Source: Marinococcus luteus
Lineage (GTDB): Bacteria > Bacillota > Bacilli > Bacillales > Marinococcaceae
Direction of reading: 5' to 3'
Assembly (NCBI RefSeq): GCF_900106595.1
Contig: NZ_FNNC01000005.1
Location: 124,001 to 188,000, forward strand
Length of the DNA: 64,000 bases
Shown here: positions 9,510 to 17,373 of the stretch, one piece after another
How positions within the stretch are numbered: the first letter of the stretch is position 1
Layout of the letters: each line of letters starts with the position of its first letter
Program-made: the position numbers and the translations under genes
The notes under the pieces: generated by a model
What the model was told of the DNA's origin: nothing
What the model saw: only the letters and a program-made list of their open reading frames with translations
Database searches by the model: none

Positions 9510-9664
9510 CGGGAAAACGCTGGAGCAAGAATAAAAAAGGCTTCCATTTTACGATAACGCTTTCAAAAATTGGAGGAACAAAAATAATTCGTAAAAAAGT
9601 AAATCTTTTGAACCCCTTATATATCACTGGTCTTTCGAATTTTTAATACATAAAGAGGATATTT

Positions 9665-9687
9665 TTGTGTTAGATTATCTTACACAA
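9665..9687 (+). promoter_or_regulatory. GlnR/TnrA box upstream of amtB
   Basis: Bases 9668-9684 read TGTTAGATTATCTTACA, a full match to the Bacillus GlnR/TnrA consensus TGTNANAWWWTMTNACA. The dyad extends outward to TTGTGT...ACACAA. A TAAAAT -10 element at 9713-9718 would put the transcript start near 9725, placing the box centre at about -49, the position from which TnrA activates promoters in B. subtilis. The rest of 9510-9787 shows no other recognisable element apart from the second box at 9735. Confidence 0.8.
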
Positions 9688-9734
9688 TACTAGATTCTGA
9701 AAATTTAAACGGTAAAATACTATTTAACGCAAGA

Positions 9735-9751
9735 TGTTAACTAAGTTCACA
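9735..9751 (+). promoter_or_regulatory. Second, weaker GlnR/TnrA-type box
   Basis: TGTTAACTAAGTTCACA keeps the core TGTNA-N7-TNACA but misses three consensus positions in the middle. It would lie just downstream of the predicted start site (about +18), a position suited to repression. Confidence 0.5.
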
Positions 9752-9787
9752 TGAGTCTTGCACGATAATAACAGAGGGGGAAAAAAC

Positions 9788-11068
9788 GTGGATCCGATAG
9801 TATTGCTTGATAACCTTTGGGTTATGATTGGATTTATTTTAGTTATTCTTATGCAGGGTGGATTTATTCTATTGGAAGCAGGTTCGACCCGGATGAAAAA
9901 CGCGGGTCACATTGCAGGAAAGACGATCTTTACACTGGGAATTTCCTCACTTGTCTTCTGGGCTGTCGGGTACGGTTTTATCTATGGTAACGATGTCGGA
10001 GGCATTATTGGACTTTCGAACTTCTTTTACGGGGATGCCAGCACTGCAGACGGTTTAACGCCTGCCATCGACTTTATCTTCCAGCTGGCGTTTGCAGCGA
10101 TTGCCCTTACGATTGCTTTTGGCGGCTTCGCTGAACGTGCAAAGCTTGCTGCTTACGTAGTATTCGCCATTTTATTCTCTGCTATTGTATACCCGCTAGT
10201 TGCACACTGGATCTGGGGCGGCGGCTGGATTTCCGGTCTTGGCAAACAGGACTTTGCCGGTTCCACAGTAGTCCACCTCACTGGTGCAATGGGTGCTCTT
10301 GCGGCAACGATTTTACTTAAACCGCGTATTGGGAAATACAATAAAGACGGTTCGGTCAACAATCTTCCAGGTCACAACCAGGTATTCACTGCTTTAGGTG
10401 TGCTTCTGCTGTGGGTCGGCTGGTTCGGCTTTAACGGTGCCAGTACATTTGGTGTAGCAGACGGATTCTTTGGTTACGTTTCTATGAACACGCAGCTTGC
10501 AGCTGCAGCGGGTGCTTTTGCAGCACTTCTGATTGCCTGGGCAGTGCTTGGGAAAGCAGACGTACCAAGCATGCTTAACGGAGCACTTGCAGGGCTTGTA
10601 GCAATTACCGCTTCCTGCGCATTTGTAGCTCCTTGGGCTTCTGTAGTTATCGGCGCAATCGGCGGTATGATCTGCTTCTTCAGCGTTCGTTTCTTCGAAA
10701 AACGCAACATCGACGATCCGATTTTCGCCCTTTCAGTGCACGGTATGGCGGGTGCCTGGGGAACAATTTCAACCGGCTTCTTTGCCACACCACAGCTTGC
10801 TGAAATGAACGGCGGCCGTGCCGGGTTGTTCTACGGCGGCGGATTAACCCAGCTTGGTGTACAAATTATCAGTGTAGTAGCGTGCGGGCTGTTTGCATTT
10901 ATTGCTTCGTACATTCTGCTCTTAATTACGAAATCGATTATCGGCGGACTTCGCGTATCGGAAGAAGAAGAAATCATGGGTCTTGATATGAGTGAGCACG
11001 GTGCATACGGCTATCCGGAAAACGTGCAGCCTACCAATGGCAATTCTTCAGAAAGAACAGGAGCATAA
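9788..11068 (+). CDS. amtB: Ammonium channel Amt
   Basis: A 426-residue Amt/MEP/Rh channel with 11 predicted helices. Family signatures are present: QGGFILLEAG in helix 1, AFGGFAERAK, FAGSTVVHLTGA with one pore-lining His, and the twin-His partner in ALSVHGMAGAWG. The GTG at 9788 follows AGAGGGGG. It imports ammonium in nitrogen limitation, which agrees with the upstream GlnR/TnrA box. Unlike B. subtilis nrgAB, no GlnK/PII gene follows; a nucleotidyltransferase gene starts 3 bases after its stop. Confidence 0.96.
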   Translation: MDPIVLLDNLWVMIGFILVILMQGGFILLEAGSTRMKNAGHIAGKTIFTLGISSLVFWAVGYGFIYGNDVGGIIGLSNFFYGDASTADGLTPAIDFIFQLAFAAIALTIAFGGFAERAKLAAYVVFAILFSAIVYPLVAHWIWGGGWISGLGKQDFAGSTVVHLTGAMGALAATILLKPRIGKYNKDGSVNNLPGHNQVFTALGVLLLWVGWFGFNGASTFGVADGFFGYVSMNTQLAAAAGAFAALLIAWAVLGKADVPSMLNGALAGLVAITASCAFVAPWASVVIGAIGGMICFFSVRFFEKRNIDDPIFALSVHGMAGAWGTISTGFFATPQLAEMNGGRAGLFYGGGLTQLGVQIISVVACGLFAFIASYILLLITKSIIGGLRVSEEEEIMGLDMSEHGAYGYPENVQPTNGNSSERTGA

Positions 11069-11071
11069 AAT

Positions 11072-12085
11072 ATGTCGAATTCTTCATTCTCACAAACACA
11101 GGGATTTTCAGCAGAACCTTCCTTTAAGAGCTATGAAGAAATAAAAAAAGACAAAGAAGAGAAGATGGACGATTTGGCGGGAGAGCCAGTAAAGCTTAAT
11201 GAAGCCCACGATACGTGGATTTCAGAAACGGTTACTCTTGCTGTTCATCATCATCAGAGTGAGCGGGGAGATCTTCCTGCTCACTTTGCTTTTTTTCTTA
11301 TGGGAAGCGCAGGAAGACAGGAACAGGCGAAGTTCAGTGATCAGGATCACGGTATTGTTTTTGAAGGGACAGACGACGAACATCAGGATTATTTTCTCGG
11401 CCTGGGAGCGGAAATACGTGAAGGAATGGCGATCGTTGGATACCCGCGCTGTGAAGGGCTGGTCATGGCTTCGCATAAACGCTGGTGCCACGGAGTGGAA
11501 GGGTGGAAAAAGCAGGTGGACGGCTGGATTGAAGCCGATGAATGGGGGCCGTTCCGCCACCTGCTCACCTTTATCGATGCCAGGACGCTTGTGGGAGAAG
11601 ATGAGCTGCTTGAGGAAGTAAAGGAGCATGTATTCGAGCAGGCCGGCCGGGGCGATGTGCTAAAACGATTATCAGAAAATACCGCATATCTGCATAAAGG
11701 GCTCAACGCTTTCGGCCAGCTTCTCCCGGAAGAAAAAGGGCAGTACGCAGGCTCGATGCACATTAAAGATGTTGGATTTTTTCCATACGTTCATGCCCTG
11801 CGCCTGCTCGCCATCTATGAAGGAATCCATGCTTCCTCCACGATAGAACGCATCCGGCAGGTGTCGGAAAAACACTCCTATGTGAAGGGCAAGGACGTGC
11901 ATTTTAAAAATCTGCTGGAGCTGCGGGCTTCATTTTCCAAAAAACAGCATGCCTATGAAGACGTTCACTATGTGCCGGTGCAGCAGCTTTCGAAAACACA
12001 GAAGTCCGAGCTGAAATCTGCATTAAAAGAAGGAAAGCACTTGTTTCAGCATACAAAAAAAATCATGGAGTCGGGTGATTTTTAA
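11072..12085 (+). CDS. DUF294-type nucleotidyltransferase (GlnD-like catalytic domain)
   Basis: A 337-residue protein. Residues about 55-150 form a nucleotidyltransferase domain with GSAGRQEQ followed by SDQDHGI, the Gly-Ser and Asp-x-Asp metal motif shared with GlnD and DUF294 proteins. The C-terminal half fits the helical DUF294 substrate-binding domain (LRLLAIYEG, LLELRASFSKKQ). There are no CBS domains, which many homologues have at the N-terminus, and no HD domain. It is sandwiched between amtB (3-base gap) and an exonuclease gene (no gap). The target is unknown; by analogy with GlnD it may attach a nucleotide to a protein, possibly to tune ammonium uptake. Confidence 0.85.
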   Translation: MSNSSFSQTQGFSAEPSFKSYEEIKKDKEEKMDDLAGEPVKLNEAHDTWISETVTLAVHHHQSERGDLPAHFAFFLMGSAGRQEQAKFSDQDHGIVFEGTDDEHQDYFLGLGAEIREGMAIVGYPRCEGLVMASHKRWCHGVEGWKKQVDGWIEADEWGPFRHLLTFIDARTLVGEDELLEEVKEHVFEQAGRGDVLKRLSENTAYLHKGLNAFGQLLPEEKGQYAGSMHIKDVGFFPYVHALRLLAIYEGIHASSTIERIRQVSEKHSYVKGKDVHFKNLLELRASFSKKQHAYEDVHYVPVQQLSKTQKSELKSALKEGKHLFQHTKKIMESGDF

Positions 12086-12793
12086 ATGTTCCAATGGATG
12101 CGCAGTATTTCGAGTCGATTTGGCGGTCTGGACTCCACGAATCCCCAGCATCAGTCTTTTATGCGTCAGCTGCAAAAAGACGTAAAGGCAGAACAGCCTC
12201 TGCAGAAATCGCTGTCTTCGCTGAACGTCACCGTCCTTGATCTGGAAACCTCGGGCTTTAACGCGGACGCCGGAGATAAGATATTGTCGATGGGAGCTAT
12301 TAAAATTAAACACAACCGGCTGGTTCGGGACGATGCCTTTTATACGCTTGTTCATGAACCGGAGGCTGTGTCTCCGGAGGTAAGCGAAGTCACCGGCTTA
12401 ACAGCGGAAGAATTGGAAGCAGACGGTCAGTCGATCAGCGAGGCGCTCGAGCAGTTCTATCAGTTTGCCCAGGCAGATATACTCGTAGCCCATCACGCCT
12501 CCCACGAACGAAAGTTTCTGCAGAAGTATACGTACCGGACGATGGGGACAAACCTTCAGCATCGCCTGCTCGATACTTCGTTTGTGTTCAGTATTGCTGC
12601 GCCGGACTTTGAATTTCGTTCGCTCGATGACTGCTGCAACTATTACGACATTCCGATAAAAGGCAGACACAATGCCCTCGGCGATGCCATTATGGCCGCT
12701 GAGCTCTGGACACGCTCCATCCAGACGGTACAGGAGCTTGGCTATGAGACGCTTCAGGACGTATATGCACATCTCAGCCACCGCCGGAGGTAA
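12086..12793 (+). CDS. DEDDh-type 3'-5' exonuclease domain protein (DnaQ-like)
   Basis: A 235-residue protein with an RNase T/DnaQ fold: ExoI motif VLDLETSGF (first Asp and Glu), ExoIII motif RHNALGDA (His and last Asp). In ExoII the usual HNAxFD is [10 protein letters not shown], so the second Asp is replaced by Glu. It starts directly after the stop of the nucleotidyltransferase gene, which implies coupled translation. It may remove nucleotides added by its neighbour, or act on nucleic acid; both are inference. It is not the polymerase III proofreading subunit, judging by this context. Confidence 0.85.
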   Translation: MFQWMRSISSRFGGLDSTNPQHQSFMRQLQKDVKAEQPLQKSLSSLNVTVLDLETSGFNADAGDKILSMGAIKIKHNRLVRDDAFYTLVHEPEAVSPEVSEVTGLTAEELEADGQSISEALEQFYQFAQADILVAHHASHERKFLQKYTYRTMGTNLQHRLLDTSFVFSIAAPDFEFRSLDDCCNYYDIPIKGRHNALGDAIMAAELWTRSIQTVQELGYETLQDVYAHLSHRRR

Positions 12794-12837
12794 CCCCTTA
12801 CGGCAGGCTGAAAAAATTTATAAAGGAGGAGGGCGCG

Positions 12838-13095
12838 GTGAAAGGTAATATTCCTCGTAACGCTGCTTGTTTTCCCATTAGCGTGGTACAAGAAATCACA
12901 TCATTGTCAGCTCGCCAAATCCGTTACTACGAAGAACAGGGGTTGATCAATCCAGAGCGAAACCAGGGGAACCAGCGCCTGTTTTCGATGAATGATATTG
13001 ATCGGTGTCAGGAAATCAAAGAGCTTATCGACCAGGGGTTAAATATTGCCGGCATCAAAGCCGTGCTCTCCGTCCGTGATAAGAATTCAAGTTGA
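12838..13095 (+). CDS. Short GlnR/TnrA-family MerR-type regulator lacking the C-terminal domain
   Basis: An 85-residue protein whose winged-helix domain closely follows Gln[23 protein letters not shown], then [12 protein letters not shown] and [12 protein letters not shown]. GlnR is about 135 residues; this one stops right after the DNA-binding domain and lacks the tail that senses feedback-inhibited glutamine synthetase. The bases after the stop do not look like a frameshifted remainder. The GTG follows AAAGGAGGAGG. It lies 44 bases after the exonuclease gene with no terminator between, so it is probably the last gene of the amtB operon. Confidence 0.85.
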   Translation: MKGNIPRNAACFPISVVQEITSLSARQIRYYEEQGLINPERNQGNQRLFSMNDIDRCQEIKELIDQGLNIAGIKAVLSVRDKNSS

Positions 13096-13158
13096 CAAAT
13101 TACGACCGGGATACGGATTAATAAAAAAGTCCCTTTTTAAAAAAAATTCTTTATATCT

Positions 13159-13184
13159 GTTTGAATAAAGAAGTGAACGGGAAC
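13159..13184 (+). promoter_or_regulatory. SigmaB-like promoter for the 61-residue protein
   Basis: GTTTGA, 14 bases, GGGAAC: close to the SigmaB consensus GTTTAA-N13/14-GGGWAW. It ends 29 bases before the downstream ATG. No good SigmaA promoter is apparent at this place. Confidence 0.55.
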
Positions 13185-13213
13185 ACTTTCGAAACAACGG
13201 AGGTGTTTTATTC

Positions 13214-13399
13214 ATGTCATTTATCATAGTAGAAGATATTCAAGTGCCGGCGAAAAAATTCGACGAGCTTGAAAACGCCCGTGAAGACGCATCGGAAAAG
13301 GAAGTCATTGTCCGCAATAACGATGGCCAGTACTGGGTGATTGACGAAGAAGACTACGCGAAGATCGAAGCCTACGGCTATGAGCTTGTAGAGAAGTAA
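13214..13399 (+). CDS. Small acidic protein of unknown function
   Basis: A 61-residue soluble protein with many Asp and Glu residues and no membrane segment or metal motif. It has an excellent ribosome site (ACGGAGGTG) and its own terminator, so it is probably translated. The pattern of FIIVEDIQVP, then VRNNDGQYWVI and DEEDYAKI suggests a small alpha/beta fold. I do not recognise the family. The upstream SigmaB-like promoter suggests a general stress role. Confidence 0.75.
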   Translation: MSFIIVEDIQVPAKKFDELENAREDASEKEVIVRNNDGQYWVIDEEDYAKIEAYGYELVEK

Positions 13400-13415
13400 A
13401 CGCAGACAGACGTAT

Positions 13416-13452
13416 AAGAGTCCGCACCTGATTTAGGGCGGGCTCTTTTTTA
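13416..13452 (+). terminator. Terminator after the small acidic protein
   Basis: AAGAGTCCGC pairs with GCGGGCTCTT (one G-T pair), followed by a T run. Confidence 0.8.
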
Positions 13453-13582
13453 AATGTATATGGACGCGGGATACGACCGGGGTGGAAACGGGTTTCAATG
13501 GAAAGAAGAAGTGAAAAAGTACAGGTAGTGCAAAAACGGATCAAGGAATTATAGACAACAGGATTTTAAAGGGGGGACTGGA

Positions 13583-15052
13583 ATGACACGCTATGAAGAT
13601 GACAGTTTATCGCTCCATACGGATTTGTATCAGGTGAATATGGTGGAAACGTATTGGCGGAGCGGCATGCATACCCGGAAAGCTGTATTTGATCTCTATT
13701 TTCGGAATCTCCCGTTTGGCAATGGGTTTGGCGTATTTGCCGGGCTGGAAAGAGTTGTCCATTTTTTGGCAAACTTCCGGATGACAGAAGAAGACCTTAC
13801 TTATTTGCGGGAAGAAGCAGGCTACGGAGAAGATTTTCTTTCCTATTTGGCCGAACTCCGGTTTACCGGCAGCGTTTATGCGATGAAAGAAGGCGAGCTT
13901 GTCTTTGGCAATGAGCCGATGATCAAAGTGGAAGCCCCGCTCGGAGAAGCACAGCTGATTGAAACTGCGCTGTTAAACATGGTGAACTACCAGACACTGA
14001 TTGCTACAAAAGCAGCCCGTATCAAACAGGTGACGGGTGGAAATGGGCGCGCAATGGATTTCGGCCTGCGCCGGGCTCAGGAGCTTGACGCCGGGCTGTG
14101 GGGGAGCAGAGCAGCCTTTGTGGGCGGCTTTGAAGTAACAAGCAACGTCAGGGCCGGAAAAGTATTCGGGCTTCCTACAGCGGGCACACATGCGCATTCC
14201 ATGGTACAGGCATGTGAAACAGAATATGAAGCCTTTAAAATGTATGCCGAGCATCACACCGATTGTGTGTTTTTAGTGGATACTTACGACACTCTCCGCT
14301 CCGGAGTACCTAATGCTATCAAGGTCGCAAAAGAAATGGGTGACAATATTCGTTTCAAAGGCGTGCGTCTTGATAGCGGGGATCTGGCCTATCTCTCCAA
14401 AGAAGCAAGAAGAATGCTCGATGAGGCTGGCTTTACGGACACCCAGATTATCGCCTCCGGGGACCTGGATGAATATACGATCACCAACTTAAAATCCCAG
14501 GGAGCAGAAATTGATACATGGGGCATCGGCACAAAGCTTATCACCGGATATGACCAGCCTGCTCTCGGAGCTGTATACAAGCTTGTAGCGATTGAGAACA
14601 ATAACGGCGAAATGCGCGACACGATGAAAATCGGAGCAAAAAAATCCGGTAACCTGGAGAAAATGACTACGCCGGGCATGAAAAATGTTTATCGGATAAT
14701 AAATACCGAAAACAAACGATCGGAAGGGGATTATATTACGCTTTCCGATGAAGAGCCAAACGAGCAGGAGGAGCTGCATATGTTTCATCCTGTGCATACG
14801 TACATCAGCAAAAAAGTGCAGAATTTCAAAGCGGTGAACCTTCATGAAACAGTATTTAAAGACGGGAAACTGGTATACAGTCTGCCATCCGTAGCAGATA
14901 TCCAGGCCTATATGCAGTCAAATCTGCCGCTTTTATGGGAAGAGTATAAACGGTCTTTAAATCCTGAAGAATACCCGGTTGATTTAAGCCCGAAATGCTG
15001 GGAAAATAAAGTGCAGAAGATGCATGAAATTCAAAATGAGTTTAGTCAGTAA
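13583..15052 (+). CDS. pncB: Nicotinate phosphoribosyltransferase
   Basis: A 489-residue enzyme that joins nicotinate and PRPP in the NAD salvage pathway. Family features: DLYQVNMVETYW at the N-terminus, GTHAHSMV with the catalytic His, VRLDSGDL and ASGDLDEY phosphate-binding loops, and GIGTKL. Length fits the longer bacterial type (B. subtilis YueK). The ribosome site is AAAGGGGGG. Terminators on both sides make it a single-gene unit. Confidence 0.96.
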   Translation: MTRYEDDSLSLHTDLYQVNMVETYWRSGMHTRKAVFDLYFRNLPFGNGFGVFAGLERVVHFLANFRMTEEDLTYLREEAGYGEDFLSYLAELRFTGSVYAMKEGELVFGNEPMIKVEAPLGEAQLIETALLNMVNYQTLIATKAARIKQVTGGNGRAMDFGLRRAQELDAGLWGSRAAFVGGFEVTSNVRAGKVFGLPTAGTHAHSMVQACETEYEAFKMYAEHHTDCVFLVDTYDTLRSGVPNAIKVAKEMGDNIRFKGVRLDSGDLAYLSKEARRMLDEAGFTDTQIIASGDLDEYTITNLKSQGAEIDTWGIGTKLITGYDQPALGAVYKLVAIENNNGEMRDTMKIGAKKSGNLEKMTTPGMKNVYRIINTENKRSEGDYITLSDEEPNEQEELHMFHPVHTYISKKVQNFKAVNLHETVFKDGKLVYSLPSVADIQAYMQSNLPLLWEEYKRSLNPEEYPVDLSPKCWENKVQKMHEIQNEFSQ

Positions 15053-15061
15053 AAGAGCTGC

Positions 15062-15098
15062 CTGCCGTGCCGGATTGTTCGGTTCGGCAGTTTTTTTG
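15062..15098 (+). terminator. Terminator after pncB
   Basis: CTGCCG and CGGCAG close a stem that also contains the inner pair CCGG/TTCGG, followed by seven Ts. Confidence 0.8.
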
Positions 15099-15232
15099 TG
15101 TTTCGCGCCGGCAAATTGCGAACGTCTCGTGACAATAAAGGGAAACGTAGGGCTGCGGGCTGTACATATGATATAATTTGACAGGACTCTAATTGTGAAT
15201 GCTTTGAAGCAGAGAAAGGGAGGGCAGAGCCT

Positions 15233-15532
15233 ATGCAGATATCTGTTCAGACCGTGATTGAAAAAATGGAAGAGGAACTGCTCCAGCTCGCAGAGCAAGG
15301 GGAGAAGGGCGACGAACGGGCGCTGCAGGAGCATGCAAGAACGCTTCGAAACTACTGTGATATTCTGCTTTCTTCAAAGGCCGGGGAAGCGAAGCGCCCG
15401 GCTGCAGAACCTCCGCAGCCTAAAGCAGCGGCTCCTGCTTCAAAAACACCTGCAGCACCAGGGCCGCGCCGGGAAACAGCTGAGGAGGAAAAAGAAATTC
15501 CGTCAACGGAAGGTAATTTACTGGATTTTTAA
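15233..15532 (+). CDS. YwdI-like protein (DUF5327)
   Basis: A 99-residue protein with a helical N-terminal half (VIEKMEEELLQLAEQ, ALQEHARTLRNYCDILL) and a Pro/Ala/Lys-rich flexible C-terminal half ending EGNLLDF. Size, layout and its position just before a DUF423 gene match ywdI in B. subtilis, where ung also lies in the same neighbourhood. Function unknown. It is preceded by AAAGGGAGGG. Confidence 0.75.
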   Translation: MQISVQTVIEKMEEELLQLAEQGEKGDERALQEHARTLRNYCDILLSSKAGEAKRPAAEPPQPKAAAPASKTPAAPGPRRETAEEEKEIPSTEGNLLDF

Positions 15533-15551
15533 TTAAGAAGGAGACTTAGGC

Positions 15552-15929
15552 ATGCTGTGGAAAGTACTCGTTGTGTTAGGTGCAGTGAACGCTGCTTTGG
15601 CAGTGGGAATTGGGGCGTTCGGCGCTCACGGCCTGGAGAGCCGGCTGTCGAACCGGATGCTTGAAACGTATCACACCGGAGCGCAGTATCATATGTATCA
15701 TTCCCTGGGGCTGATCGCTATCGGCGCTGTAGCAGCTTATACCGGCGGAGGATCAGCACTGGTGGGATGGGCCGGATGGCTTTTGTTTGCGGGAATCGTT
15801 TTATTTTCCGGAAGCCTGTATGTGCTGTCGCTGTCTGGCATCTCCTGGCTTGGGGCTGTAACTCCTTTAGGCGGAGTGGCTTTTATTGCCGGGTGGATTT
15901 GTTTAATTATTTATGTGCTGAAAGCCTAA
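15552..15929 (+). CDS. DUF423 membrane protein (YwdK-like)
   Basis: A 125-residue protein with four transmembrane helices and the DUF423 signatures IGAFGAHGLE and YHMYHSLGL, plus GGVAFIAGW near the end. Function unknown. It follows the YwdI-like gene by 19 bases with AAGGAG upstream, the same pairing as in B. subtilis. Confidence 0.9.
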   Translation: MLWKVLVVLGAVNAALAVGIGAFGAHGLESRLSNRMLETYHTGAQYHMYHSLGLIAIGAVAAYTGGGSALVGWAGWLLFAGIVLFSGSLYVLSLSGISWLGAVTPLGGVAFIAGWICLIIYVLKA

Positions 15930-15930
15930 A

Positions 15931-15967
15931 AAAGGCCGGCTGCGGAATTTTACCGCGGCCGGCCTTT
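15931..15967 (+). terminator. Bidirectional terminator between DUF423 and popT
   Basis: AAAGGCCGGCTGCGG and CCGCGGCCGGCCTTT form a strong stem flanked by A and T runs. Confidence 0.9.
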
Positions 15968-15987
15968 CTCTTTTTTATTTGTAGGAA

Positions 15988-16821
15988 TTACACTGCTCTG
16001 GTACGATCAATCCGGCCGAGGAAAAGTGCCAGAAAGAGGCCTGTGGCAAACATCACCAGACTGATGATAAAAGCGATCACGCCGTCATTTAAGCCGGGGA
16101 ATATAACGTAAAGCGACCCAAGAAGCAGGCCGGTAATCACTGCATACGTTCCGACAGTATGAGCACGCAGCAGGTAACGCAGCAGCTTACTCATAATGGA
16201 AATCCCTACGAGTACGCCAACGCCGAAGGTGAAAAGGACCGGCAGGTTCAGCTCTGTTAAAGCGTTAATCACGGTCTGATAAACTCCGATTATTACGAGC
16301 ACAAACGAACCGCTGATGCCGGGAAGAATCATCGCTGTGCTCGCAAGCCATCCTGAGAAAAATAAGGTTGCAAAGCTTCCTGCGCTGCCAGTGGCAATTA
16401 CGGCTGCCTCCTCATCCCCCTGGAAAAGACCCGAGAGCAGAACAATCACAGCTGCGATCAGCAATATGGCGTAATGATGCTTTTTAAAATTCGTTTTGTA
16501 ATTCACTTTGTACAAAATAAAAGGAATCGTTCCGAGAATTAATCCAAAAAAGAAGAAAAATGTCGGCTGTGGGTGTTCGGCAAGCAGCCATTCAAGCAGA
16601 TGGGCGAGTGACAGTATAGCTGTCCCCATCCCTAAACCGAGAGGGATTAAAAAGCCGAGCTGCTGCTTCCACTGGCGTGAAAAAAGCAGGCTTATAGCAG
16701 ACAACAGCCGGTAGTAAATACCAAGGATTAACGCCAGAGTGCCGCCGCTTACGCCCGGGATAACGTCACTTGCTCCCATGGCCATGCCGCGTAAAATATT
16801 TTTCCATTCAATCATGTACAT
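15988..16821 (-). CDS. popT: DUF368 membrane protein, undecaprenyl-phosphate translocase PopT-like
   Basis: A 277-residue protein with about eight to nine helices. DUF368 signatures: MGASDVIPGVSGGTLALILG at the N-terminus and the related repeat ILPGISGSFVLVIIG in the middle. Members of this family were shown to return undecaprenyl phosphate across the membrane for cell-wall synthesis, and become important at alkaline pH. That suits the habitat suggested by the rest of the window. The first ATG has GAGGAG 5 bases upstream; a second ATG two codons later is also possible. Confidence 0.9.
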   Translation of the reverse strand: MYMIEWKNILRGMAMGASDVIPGVSGGTLALILGIYYRLLSAISLLFSRQWKQQLGFLIPLGLGMGTAILSLAHLLEWLLAEHPQPTFFFFFGLILGTIPFILYKVNYKTNFKKHHYAILLIAAVIVLLSGLFQGDEEAAVIATGSAGSFATLFFSGWLASTAMILPGISGSFVLVIIGVYQTVINALTELNLPVLFTFGVGVLVGISIMSKLLRYLLRAHTVGTYAVITGLLLGSLYVIFPGLNDGVIAFIISLVMFATGLFLALFLGRIDRTRAV

Positions 16822-16933
16822 CGAGACTCCTCGTTCATCAAAATTGGTTTATGTAAAAGCTGCAAATTTTTCACAGCATCAATTCTTTATATCATGTTTT
16901 GAAAGAAATTACTATAAGCCGTCAGCGGCCCAT

Positions 16934-16966
16934 GAAAAAAACCGAACGAAAGGTTCGGTTTAAAAA
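16934..16966 (-). terminator. Bidirectional terminator overlapping the end of the DUF3817 gene
   Basis: AAACCGAAC and GTTCGGTTT with a GAAAG-type loop, A and T runs on the two sides. The stop codon of the gene lies in its stem. Confidence 0.8.
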
Positions 16967-17274
16967 ACGGCGCCGGGCTCAAGCTCTTCATTTTCTTCAC
17001 GCCGCAGGCTGCGTTCAAACACAAACGGGCCAAACGGGATGACGGATACAATGACGGCAATAAGCATACGAAGAAACGGCCAGCGTTTCTGTACCCAGAC
17101 AAACAAAGCAATAGCTACATACAGGACGAACAATCCGCCGTGGGCAGCGCCAACGACGGTGACAGCCATGTCAAAGCCCGCCCCGTATTTTAACGGCATA
17201 GCAATAAAGAGCAGAAGCAAAAATGAGACTCCTTCTATGATACCGGCCCATCTAAGCGATTGGAGAGAATTCAT
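16960..17274 (-). CDS. DUF3817 small membrane protein
   Basis: A 104-residue protein with three hydrophobic helices. The start LRWAGIIEGVSFLLLL, the GAAHGGLFVLY motif and the C-terminal FGPFVFERSL are typical of DUF3817 (YdzA-like), whose function is unknown. The ATG follows GGAAGG. The last ten residues are acidic. Confidence 0.88.
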   Translation of the reverse strand: MNSLQSLRWAGIIEGVSFLLLLFIAMPLKYGAGFDMAVTVVGAAHGGLFVLYVAIALFVWVQKRWPFLRMLIAVIVSVIPFGPFVFERSLRREENEELEPGAVF

Positions 17275-17373
17275 GCACGGCCTTCCTTTCTAATGTCAAA
17301 ATCACGATAAGAATATATCGTTAACATAGCATAGGGTAAGATCCGGTACAATGGACGAATTGTGACAGTTGAG

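Noticed and set aside
9510-9660. Possible riboswitch in the long leader before amtB
   Set aside because: It lies upstream of the predicted promoter and has no recognisable aptamer or terminator-antiterminator pair.
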